Part shown: positions 24,719 through 32,432 of the stretch, one piece after another | Layout of the letters: each line of letters starts with the position of its first letter | Position numbering within the stretch: the stretch's first letter is position 1 | Assembly: GCA_009693745.1 (NCBI GenBank) | Contig: SHWR01000003.1 | Coordinates: 1-32,432, forward strand | Direction: 5' to 3' | DNA length: 32,432 nucleotides | DNA from: Candidatus Fonsibacter sp. | Lineage (GTDB): Bacteria > Pseudomonadota > Alphaproteobacteria > Pelagibacterales > Pelagibacteraceae | Notes under the pieces: model-generated | The model's input: only the letters and a program-made list of their open reading frames with translations | Database searches by the model: none | Told to the model about the DNA's origin: nothing | Program-made: the position numbers and the translations under genes

Positions 24719-25440
24719 TTGATAAACTTTAAGATTCTATTAAATCTTATTGATTTATGCCATTTCCAAAAAGTGAAAAAATTTCCAATTTCTTCGTTAT
24801 TTGAAAAAAATAAAATTTGTGCCTTTCCTACTAAATTAATTTTATCTACATAACCAACACTAGAAAGGTATCTACTATCTTGTGAACAATCTCTATTATC
24901 TCCCATGAAAAAAAATTTATTTTGGGGTATTAAATAAATATCCGTATCTTTAGATGAATTTTTTTCTGAGTATGCAGCTAAATAAGTCTTTCCATTTGGC
25001 AAAGTCTCAACATAAAAATTTGACTTAACTTTAGACCCGATACAAAGCACGAAATCATTTTTAACAAATTCTCTTTTTATAGGCTTATTGTTGATGTGAA
25101 GCACACTATTAATCATTTGAATTTTATCACCGGGTAGTCCTATTAAACGTTTAATATAATCAGTATCGTCATCTTCTGGTGTTTTGAAAACGATTACATC
25201 TCCACGTTCAGGTAAAGAAAAAAAAATTCTTTTATCTGAAATATTAGGGCTAAAAGGTAAAGAATGTTTACTATATCCATAAGTAAATTTAGAAACAAAT
25301 AATCTATCTCCTACTAATAAATTTTCCTCCATTGATGATGATGGAATATAAAAAGGTTGAAAAAAAAAACTTCTAATAAATAAGGCGATTAGAAAAGCAA
25401 AGACAAGTGTCTTAACGTTTTCTAAAATAATTTTTTTCAT
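24715..25440 (-). CDS. lepB: Signal peptidase I
   Basis: Membrane serine protease that removes signal peptides of exported proteins. Taking the ATG at 25440 gives 241 residues and makes a 4-base ATGA overlap with acpS. An upstream in-frame start at 25473 would add 11 residues lying inside acpS and is less likely. Features are one N-terminal membrane segment (about 8-25), the catalytic serine in IPSSSMEENL (Ser36), the catalytic lysine in YIKRLIGLPGD (Lys97), and FFMGDNRDCSQDSR (box E). A run of ten T in the mRNA (25360-25369 on the plus strand as A) encodes the phenylalanines just after the membrane segment. Confidence 0.96.
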   Translation of the reverse strand: MKKIILENVKTLVFAFLIALFIRSFFFQPFYIPSSSMEENLLVGDRLFVSKFTYGYSKHSLPFSPNISDKRIFFSLPERGDVIVFKTPEDDDTDYIKRLIGLPGDKIQMINSVLHINNKPIKREFVKNDFVLCIGSKVKSNFYVETLPNGKTYLAAYSEKNSSKDTDIYLIPQNKFFFMGDNRDCSQDSRYLSSVGYVDKINLVGKAQILFFSNNEEIGNFFTFWKWHKSIRFNRILKFIK

Positions 25441-25829
25441 CGAGTAGTAATTAAGGCTGTTGCTACAGCCCAAGGTTTGTCATCAGCTAAGGTTAAAAAA
25501 ATATTATATTTTTTTGATATTTTATTAAGTATTGTTTTTGCCTTACCGCTTATATTCGCACAAGGCTTGCCATTTTTATCGTTGTATATTTCAATATTTT
25601 TAAAATGTATTCCTTTTGAAAAACCATGACCAATAGCTTTGGAAATAGCCTCCTTTGCTGCAAATCTTTTTGCAATAGTTGCAACTTTCTTTAATTTGGG
25701 AGTATTTCTCTCATTTTTTTTTTCGGTCTCAGTTAAAATTTTATCTAAAAAAAGATTACCATACTTAGAGTAAATTTTTTTTATTCTATTAATATTTACA
25801 ATATCTGTTCCTATTCCAATTACATTCAT
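25437..25829 (-). CDS. acpS: Holo-[acyl-carrier-protein] synthase
   Basis: Transfers 4'-phosphopantetheine from CoA to apo-ACP, activating it for fatty acid synthesis. The 130-residue protein has the family motifs IGIGTDIVNI with metal-binding Asp9 and KRFAAKEAISKAIG with Glu60, plus a late FLTLADDKPWAVATALI strand equivalent to the usual SLSHxxxxA element. It overlaps pdxJ and lepB by ATGA junctions. The pdxJ-acpS-lepB order is typical of alphaproteobacteria. Confidence 0.96.
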   Translation of the reverse strand: MNVIGIGTDIVNINRIKKIYSKYGNLFLDKILTETEKKNERNTPKLKKVATIAKRFAAKEAISKAIGHGFSKGIHFKNIEIYNDKNGKPCANISGKAKTILNKISKKYNIFLTLADDKPWAVATALITTR

Positions 25830-26560
25830 CGTTTTAAAATCTTATTAAATTTTTTAAGGACATTAGCTATACCAAAAAATATCGACTCTGATATAAAAAA
25901 ATGACCAATATTTAATTCTGCAATTTCATCTATCTGTGATATTTTTTTTGAGGTCTGATAATTCAAACCATGCCCAGCATGAACTCCTAGGTTTAAAATA
26001 TTACCTAGTTTTGCTGAATTTTTAATTTTTACAAATTCTTTTTTAATAATTAAATTATTTCTTTCTCTAAAATATCTGCAATATTTTCCAGTATGCAACT
26101 CAATATTATCTGTTCCCAATTTTTTAGCTAACTGAACAGTTTTTAAATCCGGCTCTATAAATAATGAAACCTGAATATTTTTATTTTTAAGTAAGTGAAT
26201 AACTTTTTTTAAATAATTCTTTTTGTAGTTTAAATTTAAACCACCCTCTGTCGTTACTTCTTTTCTTTTTTCAGGAACAATGCATACATATTTGGGCTTA
26301 AGTTTTAATGCTATTTTAAGCATCTCAGGTGTTGAGGCCATTTCTAAATTTATCGGAATCTTAATTTTATTTTTTAACTCAATTAGATCGTAATCTCGAA
26401 TATGTCTGCGATCTTCTCTTAAATGAACTGTTATTAAATCTGCACCGTTATTTTGAGCTATGATGGCCGCTCTTAATGGTGAAGGATAATCATCTCCTCT
26501 AGCATTTCTTACTGTTGCCACATGATCAATATTAAATCCTAATCTAATTCTTTTTCTCAT
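25826..26560 (-). CDS. pdxJ: Pyridoxine 5'-phosphate synthase
   Basis: Closes the pyridoxine ring from 1-deoxyxylulose-5-phosphate and amino-acetone phosphate in the DXP-dependent B6 pathway. The 244-residue TIM barrel has LGFNIDHVATVRNARG (about 6-21), ADLITVHLREDRRHI, INLEMA, IVPEKR and LGVHAGHGLNY. It starts immediately after the pyrE stop and overlaps acpS by 4 bases. PLP made by this route serves GlyA and HemA, encoded elsewhere in the window. Confidence 0.97.
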   Translation of the reverse strand: MRKRIRLGFNIDHVATVRNARGDDYPSPLRAAIIAQNNGADLITVHLREDRRHIRDYDLIELKNKIKIPINLEMASTPEMLKIALKLKPKYVCIVPEKRKEVTTEGGLNLNYKKNYLKKVIHLLKNKNIQVSLFIEPDLKTVQLAKKLGTDNIELHTGKYCRYFRERNNLIIKKEFVKIKNSAKLGNILNLGVHAGHGLNYQTSKKISQIDEIAELNIGHFFISESIFFGIANVLKKFNKILKR

Positions 26561-27145
26561 TTAGACTAAATTTCTACTACCTGGCTTTATTGCTGGAATA
26601 GATTTTAACTTATTTGGCATCTCATCTTCGTGATAAGTTGGGATATTAAAAGTAATCTGTGAAACAATTTTTGAATTTATAGTACTTTGGTTATTTGATC
26701 GATCTACAATACATGCAAATCCAACTACATGACCTTTGTGTTTTTTTATTACATTAGCACATTCCATGCTTGATTTACCTGTTGTAATAACATCTTCTAC
26801 AATTAAAACTTTAGCCCCTGCTTTAATTTCAAAACCACGTCTTAATTGAAATTCTCCAGAAACTCTTTCTGTAAAAATTGAAGGCACTTTTAAATGTCTA
26901 GCAACTTCGTACCCAACAATAATTCCTCCCATTGCTGGCGCTACAACTAAATCTATTTTTTTAAAAATTTTTTTTATTTTTTTTGCTAGGGATTTGCAAA
27001 TTAACCCTGATTGCTTTGGATACATTAGTAATTTTGCACATTGTAAGTATTGTTCACTTCGTAAACCTGATGATAAAATAAAATGCCCCTGTAATAACGC
27101 TTTTGTTTTTACAAAAATTTCTTTAGTTTTTTTTTCTGTCAACAT
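26561..27145 (-). CDS. pyrE: Orotate phosphoribosyltransferase
   Basis: Adds ribose-5-phosphate from PRPP to orotate in pyrimidine synthesis, releasing pyrophosphate that hppA can use. The 194-residue protein has GHFILSSGLRSEQYLQCA in the N-terminal part, VAPAMGGIIVGYEVA, FTERV and the PRPP motif VLIVEDVITTGKSS (113-126). It has the form common in alphaproteobacteria and archaea-like OPRTs. It overlaps the rsh 3' end by 23 bases; a start further in would remove the first helix, so the overlap is probably real. Confidence 0.95.
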   Translation of the reverse strand: MLTEKKTKEIFVKTKALLQGHFILSSGLRSEQYLQCAKLLMYPKQSGLICKSLAKKIKKIFKKIDLVVAPAMGGIIVGYEVARHLKVPSIFTERVSGEFQLRRGFEIKAGAKVLIVEDVITTGKSSMECANVIKKHKGHVVGFACIVDRSNNQSTINSKIVSQITFNIPTYHEDEMPNKLKSIPAIKPGSRNLV

Positions 27146-28841
27146 TCGCTTTTCTATTTCTTATAATTTTAAAATTTATTCCAAGTTGTTTGATCTCTGA
27201 AACTAAATTAGTAAAATCTTTTAGGTTCTTAATTTCTAAATCAAAGATAAAACTTATAAAATCATTTTTTTTATCCACTAACTCTACGTTCGAAATATTA
27301 CATTTATGTTTTCCGATCATTGTACAAACTTCTCCTAAAGTTCCTGCCTTATGACTTAAAAGAACCCACAAACTAGTATCATAAGCCTTTTCTTCAGATT
27401 TATATGACTTTTTTAAATTCCAATATCTTCTTACAGCTGCTCTAGCTTTTCCTGTTTTTGCAATTGCTGTCCAATACATTGAAGGTGATGGTTTTAAAGA
27501 TGTAACAATTTGAACTTCATCACCATTATGAAGAATACTTTGTAATGGAGATTCTTTTCCATTAATTTTACAACCAATACATTTGTCACCAATTTCAGTG
27601 TGCACGGCATAAGCAAAATCTATAGGTGTGGCATTTGCTGGCAAACGAATAAGAGCGCCTTTTGGTGTAAAACAAAAAACCTGATCCTGAAATAACTGAA
27701 GTTTTGTATATTCAAAAAAATGTTCTGGATTTTCACCGCTTTCCAACATCTCAACTAAATCTTTTAACCAATTATAATCTTTTACAGTATTATGGCTTAC
27801 TTTTTCATTTGCTTTATAATTCCAATGAACGGCCACTCCTCTTTCTGCAAATTCATGCATTTTCTGCGTTCTGATTTGAATTTCAATTTTTTGTCTTTTG
27901 GGACCAATGACTGAAGTATGAATTGATTTATAATTATTAGATTTTGGTACTGAAATATAATCTTTAAATCTTCCAGGAACCATTGACCATTCTGTATGAA
28001 AAATTCCAAGAGCACGATAGCACAAATCAACATTATCAAGAATAACTCTAAACCCAACAATATCAGTAATTTGCTCTAAGGAAATTCTCTTGCCTTGTAT
28101 CTTTCTCCAAATAGAAAAAGGTGTTTTTTCTCTACCTGTAACTTTAGCTTTAATATCTTTTTCTTCTAATAATTTTAAAATTTTTTCTGAAATATCTGAA
28201 AAAGTTACACCTAGACTTTCTTTGTTATAAATTAAACGATCAGTAATTAATTTTCTAGCATCTGGATTTAAAACATTAAAAGCTAAATCTTCAAGTTCAT
28301 CACGAAAATTATGCATTCCCATTCTTTCTGCTAATGGAGAATAAATTTCCATAGTTTCTTTTGCTATTCTTAATCTTTTGTCAGGATTAACAATGTTGTT
28401 AATAGTGCGCATATTATGAAGTCTGTCTGCAAGCTTAACTAATAAAACTCTAATATCCTTGGATGTTGCTAGTATTAATTTTCTAAAATTTTCAGCAACA
28501 GAGTATTCCTTTGACTTATCTTCCAATCTTGAAATCTTTGTAACTCCTTCAACAAGATCAGCTATTTCTTTTCCAAATAATTTATTTACTTCATTGTAAG
28601 TCGCCTCTGTATCTTCAATGGTGTCATGAAGTAAGGCTGTAATAATAGTAGCCGTGTCTACTTTTAAATCGCACAAAATAGAGGCAACCTCAATTGGATG
28701 GGTTATATAAGGATCACCTGAAAGCCTTTTTTGGTTTTTATGAACATCAAATGCAAAATTATAAGCTTTTTTAACAACATTCTCGTCTATGTAATTATTA
28801 TAAATCCTAACTTTATCTAAGAGTTCTTGCTGATTAAGCAT
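27123..28841 (-). CDS. Bifunctional (p)ppGpp synthetase/hydrolase (RSH family), shortened C-terminal half
   Basis: Makes and degrades the alarmone (p)ppGpp. The start is taken as ATG at 28841 (572 residues); a TTG two codons upstream is less likely. The hydrolase domain has YITHPIEVA, LLHDTIEDT and the ADRLHNMRT motif (about 137-146). The synthetase domain follows, with GREKTPFSIWRKIQ (about 236-249), DIVGFRV, RFKDYISVPK and NNYKSIHTSV. A TGS domain with the AYAVHTEIG histidine is at about 386-450. After a short ARAAVRRYW helix the protein goes almost directly into a C-terminal ACT domain (about 491-563). The usual helical and zinc-finger/CC region is absent. Both catalytic halves look intact, so the name rsh (spoT-like) is preferred. 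Confidence 0.94.
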   Translation of the reverse strand: MLNQQELLDKVRIYNNYIDENVVKKAYNFAFDVHKNQKRLSGDPYITHPIEVASILCDLKVDTATIITALLHDTIEDTEATYNEVNKLFGKEIADLVEGVTKISRLEDKSKEYSVAENFRKLILATSKDIRVLLVKLADRLHNMRTINNIVNPDKRLRIAKETMEIYSPLAERMGMHNFRDELEDLAFNVLNPDARKLITDRLIYNKESLGVTFSDISEKILKLLEEKDIKAKVTGREKTPFSIWRKIQGKRISLEQITDIVGFRVILDNVDLCYRALGIFHTEWSMVPGRFKDYISVPKSNNYKSIHTSVIGPKRQKIEIQIRTQKMHEFAERGVAVHWNYKANEKVSHNTVKDYNWLKDLVEMLESGENPEHFFEYTKLQLFQDQVFCFTPKGALIRLPANATPIDFAYAVHTEIGDKCIGCKINGKESPLQSILHNGDEVQIVTSLKPSPSMYWTAIAKTGKARAAVRRYWNLKKSYKSEEKAYDTSLWVLLSHKAGTLGEVCTMIGKHKCNISNVELVDKKNDFISFIFDLEIKNLKDFTNLVSEIKQLGINFKIIRNRKANVDRKKN

Positions 28842-28862
28842 GAACAAAAATATATCAAAATT

Positions 28863-29366
28863 TTATATAATTGTAATGTTCTTCTTGGTTTCAATGTCTA
28901 AATTTTCAATCAATTGATCAATTTTTTTTCCTGATAATGGACTTTTCCAATTTTTGTCAATTTCTTGAATTGGGTATAAAACAAAACTTCTTTGTTCTAA
29001 GCGTGGATGAGGAACTTCTAATGAAATATTTTTATTAAAAATATTTATTACTTCACCATTAAAATCTACTATGTCTATATCACATGTTCTTGGTGCATTA
29101 ATTTGTTCACGCTTTCGTTCAAATTTTTCCTCTACATTTATAATATATTTAATTAGTTCTTCTGCTGAAAATTTTGTTGCAATAGATATTATGCTATTAA
29201 TAAACTTTGGGTCTGATTTATTGGGAATAGCTACACTTTCGTAAAAACTAGATTTTTTCAGTATTTGAATGTCATTGTTATTAAAAAATTCATAACATTT
29301 TAATAGAGTTTTTTTACTATCGCCAAACTTAGATGGAAGATTTGAACCAAGGGAAAGAAGGATCAT
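28863..29366 (-). CDS. folK: 2-amino-4-hydroxy-6-hydroxymethyldihydropteridine pyrophosphokinase (HPPK)
   Basis: Pyrophosphorylates the pterin precursor ahead of dihydropteroate synthase in folate synthesis. The 167-residue protein has LSLGSNL at the start, YESVAIP, FINSI and the catalytic APRTCDIDIV motif with the metal aspartates Asp96 and Asp98, then LEVPHPRLEQRSFVLYPI. The other folate genes are not present. It is two bases downstream of smpB and 21 upstream of rsh, where many alphaproteobacteria have rpoZ. Confidence 0.94.
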   Translation of the reverse strand: MILLSLGSNLPSKFGDSKKTLLKCYEFFNNNDIQILKKSSFYESVAIPNKSDPKFINSIISIATKFSAEELIKYIINVEEKFERKREQINAPRTCDIDIVDFNGEVINIFNKNISLEVPHPRLEQRSFVLYPIQEIDKNWKSPLSGKKIDQLIENLDIETKKNITII

Positions 29367-29368
29367 AA

Positions 29369-29836
29369 TTAGCTACTTCGAAAAACTCTTGCTTTTTCTC
29401 TTTCCCAATCTTTTGTTTTTTTAGTGTGCCTTTTATCATGTTGTTTTTTTCCCTTTGCTATAGCAATTTGAACTTTAGCTATTCCTTTGTGATTAAAATA
29501 CATTCTTACAGGAACAACTGTTAATCCTTCTTGATTAATCTTTCCGATAATTTTGTTAATTTGCTTCTTGCTTAATAATAATTTTCTAAGCCTTCTTGGG
29601 TCATGATTATTATAGGAAGATTGGCTATATTCAGGAATATAAGAATTTTGCAAAAATAGTTCGCCTCCTGAGTCTGCAGCATATGATTCTGCAATATTAC
29701 CTTTTCCTAAACGTAAAGACTTAACTTCTGACCCTAATAAAACTATTCCGGCTTCAATTAATTCTAAAAGAAAATAATTGAAACTAGCTTTTCTATTGTT
29801 AGCAACTACCTGATAATTGCCTTCATCTTTTTTCAT
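29369..29836 (-). CDS. smpB: SsrA-binding protein SmpB
   Basis: Partner of tmRNA in trans-translation, rescuing stalled ribosomes. The 155-residue protein has NRKASFNYFLLE, the EAGIVLLGSEVKSLRLGKGNI core (about 31-51), YIPEYSQSSYNNHDPRRLRKLLL and the C-terminal KGKKQHDKRHTKKTKDWEREKAR tail (positions about 127-150) that enters the mRNA channel. No ssrA gene was found in the window. It is three bases after dapA and two before folK. Confidence 0.97.
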   Translation of the reverse strand: MKKDEGNYQVVANNRKASFNYFLLELIEAGIVLLGSEVKSLRLGKGNIAESYAADSGGELFLQNSYIPEYSQSSYNNHDPRRLRKLLLSKKQINKIIGKINQEGLTVVPVRMYFNHKGIAKVQIAIAKGKKQHDKRHTKKTKDWEREKARVFRSS

Positions 29837-29839
29837 TAA

Positions 29840-30724
29840 TTAAATTAATGAAAGTTTTTTTAATAAATTCTTAATCCTAATTTGATTTTTTTTAGAAATT
29901 GTAACCATTGGTAAACGCAAATCTTTCGAACACAATTTTAATAAACTAACTGCATATTTAATGGGTGATGGGTTTGTTTCAATAAACATTAAATCATTTA
30001 ATGGCTGTAATATTTTATTAATCTCTTTGGCTCTTTGAAAAATAAGTTTATCTGTCTTGTAATCTAATAAAGTTTGCATTTCAGAACACAGTCTAGGAGC
30101 AATATTTGCTGTAACAGATATACATCCAACCCCACCTCTTAATTTAAATTCAAGAGCATTAGAATCTTCTCCGGTAAATTGAATGAAGTCTTTTCCTAAT
30201 TTTTTTCTTTGTTGAACGACTCTATTTAGATCACCAGTCGCATCTTTAACCCCTGCAATATTCTTTAACTCGAATAAACGAGCCATTGTATCAACGCTCA
30301 TATCGATTACTGAACGACCTGGAATATTGTAAATAAAAATAGGTATTCCACATGCGTTATTAATTGCTTTGTAATGCTGATACAAACCTTCTTGGCTTGG
30401 TTTGTTGTAATAAGGAGTTACAACTAATGCTGCTTTTGCTCCTGCTTTTTCTGCAAATCTTGTTAGATGAATTGCCTCTTCCGTTGAGTTAGATCCTGTT
30501 CCAGCCATAATCGGAATTCTATTTTTTGATTCACGAACGCAGATTTTAATTATCTCCCTATGCTCAAGATGACTCAAGGTTGGAGATTCTCCTGTAGTGC
30601 CACCTGGGACTAATCCGTTTGTTCCATTATCTATTTGATGATGAATTAGTTTAACGTAAGCGTTTCTGTCAAAACGATTGTTTTTAAACGGTGTAATTAG
30701 AGCGGTAAATGATCCTTTAAACAT
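29840..30724 (-). CDS. dapA: 4-hydroxy-tetrahydrodipicolinate synthase
   Basis: Condenses pyruvate with aspartate semialdehyde in lysine and diaminopimelate synthesis; it competes with Hom for the same semialdehyde. The 294-residue TIM barrel has GTTGESPTLSHLEH (42-55), IMAGTGSNST, TPYYNKPSQEG, the catalytic tyrosine in FIYNIPGRS (Tyr132) and the Schiff-base lysine in IAGVKDATGD (Lys160). It is the first gene of the 13-gene minus-strand block, and the gap to the divergent lytic transglycosylase should hold the block's promoter. Confidence 0.97.
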   Translation of the reverse strand: MFKGSFTALITPFKNNRFDRNAYVKLIHHQIDNGTNGLVPGGTTGESPTLSHLEHREIIKICVRESKNRIPIMAGTGSNSTEEAIHLTRFAEKAGAKAALVVTPYYNKPSQEGLYQHYKAINNACGIPIFIYNIPGRSVIDMSVDTMARLFELKNIAGVKDATGDLNRVVQQRKKLGKDFIQFTGEDSNALEFKLRGGVGCISVTANIAPRLCSEMQTLLDYKTDKLIFQRAKEINKILQPLNDLMFIETNPSPIKYAVSLLKLCSKDLRLPMVTISKKNQIRIKNLLKKLSLI

Positions 30725-30787
30725 TATTTAAATATCTATAAAAAAGCAATTTTATAATACACTGTTTTTTTTAAATAATAAAATTAA
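30725..30787. promoter_or_regulatory. Divergent gap between dapA and the lytic transglycosylase gene
   Basis: This 63-base AT-rich gap contains a TATAAT on the plus strand (30753-30758) that overlaps a TATTAT read on the minus strand (30754-30759). They could be back-to-back -10 boxes for the two divergent units. Neither direction has a good -35, so this is a weak call. Confidence 0.3.
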
Positions 30788-32432
30788 ATGAACTTTAAAA
30801 TTGTTATTATTATTAATTTATTATTACTATTGAGCATACCTTTTTCTGCTTACGCTAAAAATATACCTCCAAAATTAAAACCTGAAAAATTTATAGATAG
30901 CTCAGAATATTCCTCAAAAAAATCAAAGTTCTTGGATAATGTAACAAAAAATAAAAAGAAAGAGCAACAAATTTTAAAACCTAAAGATGAAGTTGTAGTC
31001 ATTGAAGAAAAAATTCAAAAAAAAGATGAAATAAAAAAAGATGTTAGGGAAATTAAAGATAAAAAAACTCCTGAAAAGAAACAAGAAATAATTAAACCTA
31101 ACGAAACTAAGGAAGTTAAAAAAAAAGATATTGAAAAAAACGAAGCGTCAAAAGAAGTCATTCCTAAAATTAAACCTCCCGATTTCAAAAATTTTACTCC
31201 AGAACATAAAGGTACTTTAGAAACAAAAACTCTTAATTATAAAGATTTTGAAATAGCAAAAGTAGTTTTAGATTACGCTGATAAAAAACAATGGAGACTA
31301 GCGTTATCAGATGCTCAAAAAATGGAAGATAAAACAATATATACGCTCATTAATTGGATGTACTTAATCGAACATCAAAGTGGGGCAAACTTTAATGAAT
31401 ATTCTTTATTTATAAAAAATCATAAAGATTGGCCAAGAATAAATCGTATAAAGTATTTAGCAGAGCATAAAATCAATTTTGATAACAATTCACCATCGTC
31501 AATTATAGAGTATTTTACTAACAACCCTCCTTTAAGTGGTTTTGGAAGATTAAGATTAGCAGAGGCATTTTTAGAAAATAATCAAACTGAAAAAGCTAGA
31601 AATTTAGTTAAAGATGGTTTTAAAGATGCAGAATTGAGTAAAAATGATCTAAAGTATTTCTCTAAAATATTTAAAAAATTTTTAACTCATCAAGACTACG
31701 TATTGAGAGCTGATTATTTTGCATATGAAGCAAAATTTAAAGATTTAAAAGACACTATAGAATATTTAAATCAAGATTATCAAAAATTATATAATGCTAG
31801 AGCAGCTCTTTTTACTAAGTCCTCAGCAGATAATTTAATTGCACAAATACCCCAATATTTAAAAGATGATCCTGGTTTAAGCTATGACAGAATTAAATGG
31901 AGAAGAAAAAAAGCAAAATTTTCTGATGCACTAACTTTGATTAACCAAAGTGCTTCGGACTCTTTAATGAGAAATCAATATTTAGCAAAAGAGCGTTTAT
32001 CAGTTGCTAGAGATAAAATTCAAGATCAAGAATTTAAAATTGCATATGATATTTTAAAAGATCATAGGTTGAATGAGGGTGCAGATTATGCTGAGATTGA
32101 ATGGCACTTAGGTTGGATTGCATTAAGTTTTACTAATCAAACAGAAATAGCTCTAAATCATTTTTTAAAAATGAATTCAGCAGTTTCATATCCTATATCT
32201 AAAGCTAGAGCTGCCTATTGGATAGGAAAATCCTATACAAAATTAGGACAAACTACTCAAGCAAATACATGGTTTAAAAATGGATCGCAATATGGAACTA
32301 CATTTTATGGTCAATTGGCCCACAAAGAATTGAATGAAAAAAAATTTATAATAAGTAATAATTTTATATTCAATCAAACTAAATGTGAGGAATTTAAAAA
32401 AAATAATATTCAAGCAAAATCTGTAATTATAT
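30788..32432 (+). CDS. Soluble lytic murein transglycosylase, Slt70-like (partial, catalytic domain beyond window)
   Basis: Periplasmic enzyme that cleaves peptidoglycan glycan strands with 1,6-anhydro product. The reading frame is open from the ATG at 30788 to the right edge (548 codons). A signal peptide (about residues 1-23, cleavage after AYA) is followed by a low-complexity, Lys/Glu-rich stretch to about residue 130. After that comes an array of alpha-helical repeats of the Slt U-domain type, with DYAEIEWHLGWIALSF, ARAAYWIGKSYTKLGQ and WFKNGSQYGTTFYGQLAH, a typical run before the SLT domain. The catalytic glutamate domain itself is not in the window. A position next to dapA fits; the call rests on the U-domain. 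Confidence 0.85.
   Translation, partial: MNFKIVIIINLLLLLSIPFSAYAKNIPPKLKPEKFIDSSEYSSKKSKFLDNVTKNKKKEQQILKPKDEVVVIEEKIQKKDEIKKDVREIKDKKTPEKKQEIIKPNETKEVKKKDIEKNEASKEVIPKIKPPDFKNFTPEHKGTLETKTLNYKDFEIAKVVLDYADKKQWRLALSDAQKMEDKTIYTLINWMYLIEHQSGANFNEYSLFIKNHKDWPRINRIKYLAEHKINFDNNSPSSIIEYFTNNPPLSGFGRLRLAEAFLENNQTEKARNLVKDGFKDAELSKNDLKYFSKIFKKFLTHQDYVLRADYFAYEAKFKDLKDTIEYLNQDYQKLYNARAALFTKSSADNLIAQIPQYLKDDPGLSYDRIKWRRKKAKFSDALTLINQSASDSLMRNQYLAKERLSVARDKIQDQEFKIAYDILKDHRLNEGADYAEIEWHLGWIALSFTNQTEIALNHFLKMNSAVSYPISKARAAYWIGKSYTKLGQTTQANTWFKNGSQYGTTFYGQLAHKELNEKKFIISNNFIFNQTKCEEFKKNNIQAKSVII

Noticed and set aside
25441..25473. Longer lepB product from an upstream start, adding 11 residues
   Set aside because: The extra residues are read through acpS, have no counterpart in the family, and the ATG at 25440 gives the ATGA overlap used at other junctions here.
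28842..28847. TTG start two codons upstream for the RSH gene
   Set aside because: An ATG is available at 28841 with no loss of conserved sequence.
1..32432. tRNA, rRNA, CRISPR, prophage, IS elements, toxin-antitoxin or defence systems
   Set aside because: Nearly every base is assigned to a recognised housekeeping gene; no direct-repeat array, terminal inverted repeats, integrase or transposase motif was found.

Overview
The window looks like a stretch of core chromosome from a small-genome marine alphaproteobacterium. The best match is the SAR11 / Pelagibacter group (Pelagibacterales). The evidence is strong A+T bias, almost no intergenic DNA (no gene-free stretch reaches 300 bases), many 1-8 base gene overlaps, no convincing Shine-Dalgarno sequences at the starts inspected, the C4 haem route (HemA as 5-aminolevulinate synthase), a K+-independent proton pyrophosphatase, and alphaproteobacterial gene orders (argC-hom-glpX-recJ near rplM-rpsI; rpmF-plsX-ihfA-merR; glyA-nrdR-ribD-ribE-ribBA-ribH-nusB; smpB-...-rsh-pyrE-pdxJ-acpS-lepB-rnc-era-recO-parC). 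No tRNA, rRNA, mobile element, CRISPR array, prophage or defence system was seen. The taxonomic call is inference and was not tested by a search.

Layout. Positions 1-5506 (minus strand): rplM-rpsI with a promoter candidate, a possible weak terminator, then argC-hom-glpX-recJ (recJ runs off the left edge). 5567-6592 (minus): haem A synthase, divergent from a lone chorismate mutase (6636-6908, plus). 6912-8999 (minus): rpmF-plsX-ihfA-merR-rpmG, divergent from the outer-membrane lipoprotein gene bamE (9125-9574, plus). 9561-11663 (minus): the H+-pyrophosphatase hppA, whose 3' end overlaps bamE. 11778-18812 (minus): hemA, rpiB, glyA, nrdR, ribD, ribE, ribBA, ribH, nusB. 18891-19874 (plus): hemB, divergent from hemA. 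19866-30724 (minus): a 13-gene head-to-tail block dapA-smpB-folK-rsh-pyrE-pdxJ-acpS-lepB-rnc-era-recO-parC-flavin reductase. 30788-32432 (plus): the start of a Slt-type lytic transglycosylase, cut by the right edge.

How the genes fit together. hemA and hemB, transcribed divergently, carry the first two steps of tetrapyrrole synthesis; glyA supplies glycine, a HemA substrate, and ctaA makes haem A from haem. The rib genes form most of the riboflavin route, but no intact GTP cyclohydrolase II is present here. The long dapA-to-parC block joins cell-wall precursor, ribosome rescue, folate, (p)ppGpp, pyrimidine, PLP, ACP activation, secretion, RNA processing and DNA topology functions.

I found no new multi-gene system. 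The points most worth checking are departures from the usual form within familiar genes: an RSH (p)ppGpp enzyme lacking the usual helical and zinc-finger region, an NrdR zinc ribbon with CxC in place of CxxC, a RibBA whose second domain has lost its catalytic residues, a shortened RecO, absence of fabH and rpoZ from their usual slots, 10-base homopolymer runs inside essential genes, and a hemA promoter so close to the start codon that the mRNA may be leaderless.
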